A DNA stretch of 13,188 nucleotides from Acidobacteriota bacterium (GTDB lineage: Bacteria; Acidobacteriota; UBA6911; RPQK01; DATIPO01). Both the position numbers and the translations under genes were made by a program. Under the pieces are notes generated by a model that was not told where the DNA came from, made no database searches, and worked only from the letters and a program-made list of their open reading frames with translations. Positions 7,199-13,188 of the stretch are shown piece after piece (within the stretch, counting starts at the first letter, position 1; every line of letters begins with the position of its first letter). The stretch spans positions 1-13,188 of the forward strand of contig JANQFM010000461.1 in NCBI GenBank assembly GCA_028277865.1, in the 5' to 3' direction.

Positions 7199-7261
7199 AC
7201 GCTCCATAGAAGGGATTTGGAAATTGCCGGCTTTGGGTCGGGAGTTTTGAACCTAATCAAG

Positions 7262-8524
7262 CTACTCGATTTGGCGGGACGGGAAAATTGTCTGTGTAGT
7301 CACCACGGTTCCCTCCTGACGCAGCGCCAGAATCGCAATCGGCCGACTGGACCGCACTTCGACCGATCCATCGAAGCCCTGCAATTCTTCATCTTCAAAA
7401 TACTCGTCCAGGAACTGAGAGATCTTATGCCCCGGCGCCAGAGTGATCCTGGTCTCATTCAGCCTCTGGCCCTCGGAATCGAAGAGCAGAATGTCAATTT
7501 CAGCCTCCTCATTGTCGGGAGGATTGATCAAAGCCATGCCGCTGCGCATGTCTTGGCGGACCAGGCCGAGGAAAGAGGCTGCTTCAGTCAGCGGATCGGT
7601 CTGTACATTGGTGGAACTGAGCGAACCGGTGGAATCGATGATGTTGAAAAGCACCTCGACCCCAATTTGCTGAGTGTCGGGCACTTGCAGTTGGATCCAT
7701 CCCAAGTCGAAGTCGCTGGAGTTCTGATTCATGCTGTTCAGCCTGGCGGTCCCGAAAGCCGCCAGGACCATCTCGACTTCAGATGCGGAGGAGCCGCCGT
7801 CGTCAATCAGATCAGCTGGATTTCCAACGCCGTCAAAGCTGCTGATGAGAACCTCGCTGGTGTCCGTCGAGAGGTTGAGGATGCGGATCTCGGAAGTCAG
7901 TTGGTTGCCGCCCCCTGTGCCATGTCCGAACTGGGGGATCCAAAGAGATTTCAATGGCACTGTTATGAGTTCAAGCTGAGGCGCTCCCAGGCTCAGATTG
8001 TTGGCCTCCGAACCCGTGCAGCCGCAGTTATCCGGAACATCGAACTCGGGATTGGAAGCGGCGATGGAAATGCTGGAAGCGCCCGAGTCGATATGGCTCT
8101 GAAGCGTCTCACCAAGCGGGATCCGAATGGGGCTCAAAGCTTGGTCGGTGCAAAAGATCCCCTGGTCCAGAATGCCCGCCGAGGTGGAGATGGTCATCCT
8201 GGCGCAACGGCTGCTGCTTGCCGGAGATAGCGATCGAACAGGAATGACGATGACAGGATCCTGAACGGTTCCCGAGATGGCGTCGAGAGGGATCTGTCCC
8301 CTGCCAGTCCTGTGGATTCGGGTGCAGCCTTGCCACTGGCCTCCCAGCGTCATGGCGCCCTGGGATGTGACCGAGGTGCAGTTGGTTCCCCAACAGATTC
8401 CGAAACAGGTTGTCTGGAAGGTCTGGGCGGTCCCCTGAACGGTCAAGCTCTGGGATATCGCTGCGGGGCTGGAAATTAGCCACAACGAAAACAGCACGAC
8501 TAGAGCGATCTTAGACAGCTTCAT
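7262..8524 (-). CDS. Secreted protein with acidobacterial-type beta-sandwich C-terminal domain
   Basis: Function unknown; an exported protein. Residues 1-24 are a signal peptide (KLSK, a hydrophobic core, then SSPAAISQ). Residues 30-190 form a cysteine-rich part (Cys 40, 44, 49, 67, 107, 125, 167, 169), possibly held by disulfides. From about 195 to 416 the pattern IPQFGHGTGGG...SEIRILNLS...GTARLNS...SGMALINP...LAPGHKISQFLDEYF...FDGSVEVRSSRPIAILALRQEG...TTQTIFP resembles a widespread secreted domain of Acidobacteriota that I recognise by shape but cannot name. No catalytic motif was seen. ATG 8524 is preceded by AAGGAG (8537-8532 on the minus strand), 7 nt away, overlapping the TGA of the upstream gene. 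With a 12-bp gap, the two genes are almost surely one operon with coupled translation. There is no C-terminal sorting tail. Confidence 0.85.
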   Translation of the reverse strand: MKLSKIALVVLFSLWLISSPAAISQSLTVQGTAQTFQTTCFGICWGTNCTSVTSQGAMTLGGQWQGCTRIHRTGRGQIPLDAISGTVQDPVIVIPVRSLSPASSSRCARMTISTSAGILDQGIFCTDQALSPIRIPLGETLQSHIDSGASSISIAASNPEFDVPDNCGCTGSEANNLSLGAPQLELITVPLKSLWIPQFGHGTGGGNQLTSEIRILNLSTDTSEVLISSFDGVGNPADLIDDGGSSASEVEMVLAAFGTARLNSMNQNSSDFDLGWIQLQVPDTQQIGVEVLFNIIDSTGSLSSTNVQTDPLTEAASFLGLVRQDMRSGMALINPPDNEEAEIDILLFDSEGQRLNETRITLAPGHKISQFLDEYFEDEELQGFDGSVEVRSSRPIAILALRQEGTVVTTQTIFPSRQIE

Positions 8525-8536
8525 GATCTTTCTCCT

Positions 8537-9862
8537 TCACAAGTAGATACCCGCGCCGTCCCGACCTTGGGTACAGCCTGTCTTCAACAGCTTCAGTCCG
8601 GCCACACCAAGCAGTAGCCCCAGCAAGAGCCAGGCGAAAAGCGAAAGTGTCGGGATTGCCTCTATCTCAGGACTTTGTGCGATGGCGAAGGTACCCAAGG
8701 CGTCGCTTTCCCCACTGACTGTATTCTTATCTGTGTCCACCGAACGTGTGATGTCGACCCACGCGGTTGGACCCAATTGTAAGAGCTTCAGACCCAATTC
8801 GCTGGCATCCAATTGAGGTCCGAACAACTGGAGGTTCCCGTAGGGAAGCGTGAGACGGAAAGGACCCCGGAGAGTACCTTCACAAGCAAAAATTCGAAAT
8901 GCAAATCCGACTTGGCGGACATCGGGCAGTGGCGGGAACCCGTGATCGGAAAGGTCCATAGCTATAGACCCCGATGATCCCACGGGAAAGGAGACAGCCG
9001 CTTCCCTCCCCAAGGCCACAAAGGTATCGTCAGGCTCAACATCGATGCAGGCCCGGGAATTCTCGAGCGGAAAGCGATCGGCTCCGTCATTATCTCCGTC
9101 AGCGTCGGAATCCTTGAGGTGAGGATCGGTATCTTTGAGGTATTCCTCAAGGTTGGTCAGCCCATCACCGTCCGGGTCTGCCGCCGCAACGGCAACGTCA
9201 TGCATCTTCTCCCACAGGTCGGGCATTCCATCCGGCTCTGAGTCCTCGCTAATTTCGTCCTTGATCAGATTCAGTCGATGAGTTTCAAGGAGTTTGCTGG
9301 GAATACCTAATAAACCGAGGGGGAGGTTGTCTATCGTGGCTTGAAGCTCATCGAAGATCGACAGGGCATCATGCACTCGCCCTTGCATCAAGCGCCTAAC
9401 CAGCCGCTTGCTGGCGTCATTGAACTGAAAAAGGAGAGCTGTGCCCAACACACGGTCAGCCTGCCCCAGAAATGCGAACAGCACTTCGAGCCTCTGCAGC
9501 ATGGCGTCAAGAGCGGCTTCAGTAACAGAAGTTGCAGGATCGCAGGTCTCTGTGACCTTTTCGAAAACAAAACGCAGCCTCCAGGCCTGATCGGTAGCCA
9601 GGTCTCCGGCCACGAGCCTTCTAATGACCTTGTTGAGGGTCGAGTTCGGGTTTCGGGCCACTCCTGCTCGTCCCTGAGCTTGCCTCTGTTTTTCTGCACG
9701 CTGGATGAGTTCAAGAGTCGCTCTCTCTCGGATATCGTATTCTGGATCATCTAGTTCCATTACAAGCTGCTCAAATGCTTTCTGTTCCTGGTGGAGATGC
9801 CCAGCCATGAATGATGAATGGACAAAGAATAAGACGGCTACCACAGCGACAATTCTCTTCAT
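8537..9862 (-). CDS. Exported protein with thrombospondin type 3-like calcium repeats and IPTL-CTERM sorting tail
   Basis: Function unknown; an exported, probably surface-processed protein of 441 aa. Residues 1-20 form a signal peptide. Residues 25-200 are helical and charged (DDPEYDIRERATLELIQRAEK resembles a HEAT-like helix pair). Residues 205-263 hold Asp-rich calcium-type repeats (DPDGDGLTNLEEYLKDTDP, KDSDADGDNDGADRFP). Residues about 330-395 form a beta module (LTLPYGN...WVDITRSVDTDKNTVSG..SDALGTFAIA). Residues 403-427 are IPTLSLFAWLLLGLLLGVAG plus KLLKTG, the motif, membrane helix and basic end of an IPTL-CTERM sorting signal, normally processed by an exosortase-type enzyme (none in the window). 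The 14 residues after the basic stretch are longer than usual. ATG 9862 has GAGG 7 nt upstream. It lies 110 bp after the RHS gene and 12 bp before the next secreted protein. Confidence 0.85.
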   Translation of the reverse strand: MKRIVAVVAVLFFVHSSFMAGHLHQEQKAFEQLVMELDDPEYDIRERATLELIQRAEKQRQAQGRAGVARNPNSTLNKVIRRLVAGDLATDQAWRLRFVFEKVTETCDPATSVTEAALDAMLQRLEVLFAFLGQADRVLGTALLFQFNDASKRLVRRLMQGRVHDALSIFDELQATIDNLPLGLLGIPSKLLETHRLNLIKDEISEDSEPDGMPDLWEKMHDVAVAAADPDGDGLTNLEEYLKDTDPHLKDSDADGDNDGADRFPLENSRACIDVEPDDTFVALGREAAVSFPVGSSGSIAMDLSDHGFPPLPDVRQVGFAFRIFACEGTLRGPFRLTLPYGNLQLFGPQLDASELGLKLLQLGPTAWVDITRSVDTDKNTVSGESDALGTFAIAQSPEIEAIPTLSLFAWLLLGLLLGVAGLKLLKTGCTQGRDGAGIYL

Positions 9863-9908
9863 TTCAGCACCTCAATAATTCGATAACCTACAGCCGTTCG
9901 TTCCAGAC

Positions 9909-9928
9909 ACCGCGTATAACCGCGTATC
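9909..9928. repeat. Tandem 10-bp direct repeat upstream of the IPTL-CTERM gene
   Basis: ACCGCGTATA (9909-9918) is followed directly by ACCGCGTATC (9919-9928). It lies 47-66 bp before ATG 9862, in the gap after the RHS gene. One-turn spaced direct repeats can be operator half-sites; TTATAC on the minus strand here could be a -10 box, but no good -35 was found. A role in regulation is a guess. Confidence 0.4.
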
Positions 9929-9972
9929 GAAGTTACGTAGGATGTATTGATCCTTTTGCATACCCCTAATCC

Positions 9973-12900
9973 TTAGTCCGGTATAATAATACCTTTATTG
10001 CTTAGATGTTCCCGCAGTTTGTTTTCTGGCTCGATGCCTTGACAGGAGCCCTCATAGTAAATAAAAGAGGTAAAACCAGCTTTCGTCGCCCCTGACTTAC
10101 AGACTGAACCGCAGTTCTTTCTTATTGAAACATCGCTGAAAGTCTGAGACTTAGCGCTGAGAAACGAATTCTCTAAGTGATAGTAGACACAGCAACAAGA
10201 TCGGCATGGTCCTTTTGGCCGCTTCTTGACAACATTGGGTTCTTCACACCATTCGACCTTTGTCCAGCAGTATTGACCACCACCGCTTGCGGGTAGGGAA
10301 AGCCCAATACTCGTTCCCGCCTCGACTTCTCCTGACCCCGATTCAGAACTGTATTCTCCTTGAAGTGAAAAGATCCCACGCCCGAAACTCGCAAATGCAC
10401 TAATCTCTCCTCCTTCTAAATCCCAGCCTTTTCTCGGACCGCTAAAGCTTATCTTGACGGAGAGCCCTACACTTCCGCCCAGTCCGCCGCCTACTTGGAG
10501 ACAGCGTATGACGATCTTGCAGCGCTCGCCAGTTTGGGAATTCTCGACGATGCCTGTCCACGACTCAAATCCCACAAAGAAGATGAACCCGCCCGCCACG
10601 ACGCCTGCTCCGCCCCAGGTGTCGAGACCCAATGGATCTCTATGGTTCCATGGGTCTTGCTCAAAGGCGGAGTATCCATTTCCCTGTTTGTGCCGCCAAT
10701 AGCCCATTGGATCAATTGTTATGAACTCGGCTGCCTTGGAATCGTAGTATCTGTTTCTGTAATAATATAGATTTGATTCAGTATCTACCCTCCGCCCCTG
10801 AAAAAAGTAATTGTTGCCTATCGATGAGGAAGAGTGGGACGTGAACCCATCTGGATCCAAGATGACGGCTTGTCCAAGCCAATCGTACTCATAGTATTCG
10901 ATGACTGTTTGCGCATGATTCGTGAGTGCCCCAACAAAACTCTGGCCATTGCTATGATAGTAAGAGGTGACTACTCCGGCGTCAGCATGGATTTGGATTT
11001 GACAGTGTTCGTCTATCCCGCGTCCATCCACATACTGCTTAAGGACTTCTTCCTCGCCGCTGCGTTCCTCAACCACTCTCGTATGGGAATAAAGATAACG
11101 TATTGTCTGACCTTCAAGTTCTCGAAGGCTGCGCCGATTGTCTGCGGCATAACTGTAGCGCGCTACAGTTATGCCGCGCGAAGCCTCTTGGACAAAGACA
11201 ATCCGGTTCTGGAAGTCGTGTATGTAACGCAAGTTTCCGTCTTCTTTTAGGCTTGCGTTGTCGTCGTATTCACGGCGCAGCCCTGTGAGTGCGGCATATT
11301 GGTTCATCCCAGCGTCAAGCGGTTCCAAGTCCACAAAGGGATTGGCCTCGGTGCCTTCATCATTAAAAGTTCTCATTTTGTCGGCCCCATCCAAAGTACG
11401 TGTACTCAAGGTAGCTCCGTTGCGGTCAAAAGCGATCATCCGGTAGGCGGAGTCGAAGGTGTAGGTGTCCGTATGGTTAAAGAGGTGCTCGCGAGTCTCC
11501 GAAGCTCGACGGTTGGTGCCGATGCCTTCTGGGCCGTTGTAGGTGTTGACGTAGGACGTCACCAGCTCGCCGGACGAGGATCGCCACTCGTGCCTGACGT
11601 GACGGCGGTTGTTGTCGTAGCCGGGTTTGGTGCCTGAAATGGTCTGGGTGCCGGAGAGGTTGCGCTTGTCCAGGACCGTTCCGTTGCCGTGGGTGAGGCG
11701 GATGTCGCGGAACGGACCGACGTACTCGAAGCGGGTGATCAGGCTCTCGTCCAAGCCTTCGCGGATCTCGAAGAGGCGGTCCAGGCCGTCATAGGAACGC
11801 TCCACCCGGCGTCCGTTGGGATAGGTCTGGGCCACCTGACGGCTGGCGCCTTGCCATTCCAGGTCGACGGCCAAGGGGAGGCGGTCGCCGATGCTTTGGA
11901 TTTCGCGGATCTGGCGAGAGAGGGAGTCGTAGAGGAAGACACACCGTACGTCCTCGCCTTCACCGTTGTTGTCGAAAGAGAGGGTGACACGGTCCAGGCC
12001 GTCGTAGCCCCAGCGTTTGCGGGTGGTTCCGATGACCAGGGTGCTGGCGCCGGAGTTGTCTACGGTCATCACGATGGGACGGGAGTCGGCGTCGTGGGTC
12101 CAGGACTCGATGGAGCCGTTCTGGTTGGTGTGGGTCTGCAGTTCGCTGTCGGCGTTGTAGGTCCAGGTTTCGAAAGTGCGGTCCTGGTAGTCGGTGCGTA
12201 CCTTGCGGTCCAGGTCGTCGTAGCTGTAGCGGGTCACGTTTCCGTCCACCAATTGGCCGCCCAAGCCGACATAGGACTGGTCGTCGCGGCGGTTTTGGAT
12301 GCGGTGCAGGTCGTCCCAGCTCTGTCGGATCTTGATCATGCCGTCGTTGGACTGGCTTTCGTCCTTGTTTGTGGCAGAGGCGTTCAAACCGTCAGCTGAG
12401 AGGTAGGTGCGGGTGTCGACCAGGCGGTTAATGCGGTCGAGACGGCGCTCCACCTGGTTGCCCAACTGGTCGATGGTGCGGATCAGGTTGTCGCGCGAAT
12501 CATAGACGAATCGGGTGGTCTGGCCGTTGGGCTCCACCGAGACGATGCGGCGGTTGAGCGAGTCGTACTGGAAGGTGCTGACGAAGATCTCGTCCTCGAC
12601 GATCAAGGGCGAACGCTCGATCTCGACGACCCCGATCAGGTTGTTGTTGGGGTCGTAAGCCCGCTCCACTTCGTTGTTTTCGGGGTCGATGGTGCGGATG
12701 ACGCGTGACAGGCCGTCGTAGCGGGTTTCGTAGGTATCGTCCTCGGCATCCACCATGCCCACCGTCCGGCTGAGCCGGTCGAAGATGCTGATGGCTGAAA
12801 CCAGTCCGTCTCCGGGATCCAGCGCTCCATCGTCCAGCGCTCCCACCTCCTTGCCGGGATAGTGGAAGAGGTGGCGGTCGCTGCGGAAGGCGCGGTTGCG

Positions 12901-13188
12901 TTCGTCGAAGCGGGTGTCGCTGCGGGCCAGCAGGATCTCCTGGGAGGGGGCCTCGTCCGCCGGGCCGAAGTATTCCATCGAAACGACGTTGGACGCGCTG
13001 TCGTAGCTGTAGACCTCGCGGTTGCCTACCCGGTCGGTCTCCTCCTTGCGGCGGTCGAATCCGTCCATGAGGATGTCGCTCACGTCCCCCTTGTCGGCGT
13101 CGATCCAGCGGACGATGTTGCCGTTGTCGTCGATCTGGCTGGTGACGGTCGAAACCTCGGGGGCGCCGAACCCCCGCGTGTGGCTGAT
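9973..13188 (-). CDS. RHS/YD-repeat protein with C-terminal variable domain (5' end outside window)
   Basis: A large surface or secreted RHS-type protein. The frame is open to the right edge (35 codons beyond the internal GTG 13083, including SHTRGFGAPEVSTVTSQIDD), so the N-terminus is missing; at least 1071 residues are present. Numbering from GTG 13083: YD repeats run from about 15 to 660 (YSYDSASNVV, TRYDGLSRVIRTID, FQYDSLNRRIVSVEPNG, YSYDDLDRKVRTDY). The RHS-associated core is about 725-820, with YYYRNRYYDSKAAEFITIDP and DPWNHRDPLGL. The variable C-terminus (821-1036) starts right after DPLGL: a Gly-rich beta part, then 11 cysteines including CRSCCC. In known RHS/TcC proteins the repeats form a shell around a C-terminal effector. 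I do not recognise this effector. No immunity gene is evident just downstream. GC falls from about 60-68% to about 40-53% below roughly 11400. Confidence 0.92.
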   Translation of the reverse strand: MSHTRGFGAPEVSTVTSQIDDNGNIVRWIDADKGDVSDILMDGFDRRKEETDRVGNREVYSYDSASNVVSMEYFGPADEAPSQEILLARSDTRFDERNRAFRSDRHLFHYPGKEVGALDDGALDPGDGLVSAISIFDRLSRTVGMVDAEDDTYETRYDGLSRVIRTIDPENNEVERAYDPNNNLIGVVEIERSPLIVEDEIFVSTFQYDSLNRRIVSVEPNGQTTRFVYDSRDNLIRTIDQLGNQVERRLDRINRLVDTRTYLSADGLNASATNKDESQSNDGMIKIRQSWDDLHRIQNRRDDQSYVGLGGQLVDGNVTRYSYDDLDRKVRTDYQDRTFETWTYNADSELQTHTNQNGSIESWTHDADSRPIVMTVDNSGASTLVIGTTRKRWGYDGLDRVTLSFDNNGEGEDVRCVFLYDSLSRQIREIQSIGDRLPLAVDLEWQGASRQVAQTYPNGRRVERSYDGLDRLFEIREGLDESLITRFEYVGPFRDIRLTHGNGTVLDKRNLSGTQTISGTKPGYDNNRRHVRHEWRSSSGELVTSYVNTYNGPEGIGTNRRASETREHLFNHTDTYTFDSAYRMIAFDRNGATLSTRTLDGADKMRTFNDEGTEANPFVDLEPLDAGMNQYAALTGLRREYDDNASLKEDGNLRYIHDFQNRIVFVQEASRGITVARYSYAADNRRSLRELEGQTIRYLYSHTRVVEERSGEEEVLKQYVDGRGIDEHCQIQIHADAGVVTSYYHSNGQSFVGALTNHAQTVIEYYEYDWLGQAVILDPDGFTSHSSSSIGNNYFFQGRRVDTESNLYYYRNRYYDSKAAEFITIDPMGYWRHKQGNGYSAFEQDPWNHRDPLGLDTWGGAGVVAGGFIFFVGFESWTGIVENSQTGERCKIVIRCLQVGGGLGGSVGLSVKISFSGPRKGWDLEGGEISAFASFGRGIFSLQGEYSSESGSGEVEAGTSIGLSLPASGGGQYCWTKVEWCEEPNVVKKRPKGPCRSCCCVYYHLENSFLSAKSQTFSDVSIRKNCGSVCKSGATKAGFTSFIYYEGSCQGIEPENKLREHLSNKGIIIPD
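11144..11177. repeat. Perfect 34-bp palindrome inside the RHS gene
   Basis: GCGGCATAACTGTAGCG (11144-11160) is followed without spacer by its exact reverse complement CGCTACAGTTATGCCGC (11161-11177). It encodes GITVARYSYAA in the RHS frame and reads almost the same on the other strand. A zero-loop 17+17 palindrome in coding sequence is unusual; it may be a recombination site, a foldback mutation or an assembly artefact. Confidence 0.8.

Larger units (their letters stand above)
5566..7208 (+). mobile_element. IS110-family insertion sequence, IS1111-like subgroup
   Basis: The element contains one transposase gene, a short left noncoding part (about 50 nt) and a long right noncoding part (about 400 nt). 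A 12-bp inverted pair, CTGTTGTCAAGC at 5575-5586 and GCTTGACAACAG at 7187-7198, fits the subterminal repeats that set IS1111-type elements apart from other IS110 members. The outer ends are estimates (within about 10-15 bp), since this family leaves no long target duplication. The left end abuts a hairpin (CATGCC 5543-5548, GGCATG 5562-5567); elements of this group often insert at palindromes. It sits between the palindromic cluster and the secreted-protein genes. Confidence 0.65.

Noticed and set aside
7189..7217. TTGACA as a -35 promoter box before the plus-strand DNA
   Set aside because: The string is part of the 12-bp inverted repeat; no -10 box at proper spacing, and no plus-strand gene follows.
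7217..8230. 337-residue plus-strand frame opposite the secreted protein
   Set aside because: The minus-strand gene has a signal peptide, a Shine-Dalgarno site and a coupled operon position; the plus-strand product looks random.
8537..9862. Gene after RHS as an immunity protein
   Set aside because: It has a signal peptide, Asp-rich calcium repeats and an IPTL-CTERM tail, and lies 110 bp away; nothing points to an immunity role.
11689..12399. 236-residue plus-strand frame inside the RHS gene
   Set aside because: Val/Ala/Gly-rich product of high-GC antisense DNA over clear YD repeats; no Shine-Dalgarno site.

Overview
The window looks like a GC-rich chromosomal segment from an uncultured bacterium, most likely of the Acidobacteriota. 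That call rests on gene content, not on a database search: an ECF sigma factor carrying the HTLQPTALVNEAYLRL signature, overlapping a PknB-type Ser/Thr kinase with TPR repeats, is an arrangement typical of that phylum (it also occurs in Planctomycetes and Verrucomicrobia). The secreted domain of the 7262-8524 gene and the dense palindromic repeats fit the same origin.

Layout. Positions 143-3957 (+) hold a signalling pair. The ECF sigma factor overlaps a large transmembrane protein with a kinase domain, one membrane helix, TPR repeats and a C-terminal propeller-like domain. The natural kinase start (GTG 729, strong Shine-Dalgarno) lies in a different frame from the kinase body. The two frames are separated by one extra C in a run of eight C (785-792), so the gene is frameshifted as written.

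Positions 3958-5565 have no convincing gene. They contain a cluster of imperfect inverted repeats (about 4066-4394, 4416-4494, 4563-4902, 4981-5275, and a hairpin region 5345-5507). Most have arms that are themselves palindromic.

Positions about 5566-7208 are an IS110-family element. Its transposase (5624-6790, +) has the DEDD-type N-domain, with Glu in the first position, and the Ser-containing C-domain. I found a 12-bp inverted pair (5575-5586 and 7187-7198), which points to the IS1111 subgroup. A structured noncoding stretch of about 400 nt after the transposase is the likely seat of a bridge/seek RNA.

Positions 7262-13188 (-) carry three genes in one direction. First comes a large RHS/YD-repeat protein running off the right edge, ending in a cysteine-rich, AT-richer C-terminal domain. 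A secreted protein with calcium-type repeats and an IPTL-CTERM sorting tail follows after a 110-bp gap. A second secreted protein starts 12 bp later. All three look like envelope or exported proteins and may be partly co-transcribed. A perfect 34-bp palindrome lies inside the RHS gene at 11144-11177.
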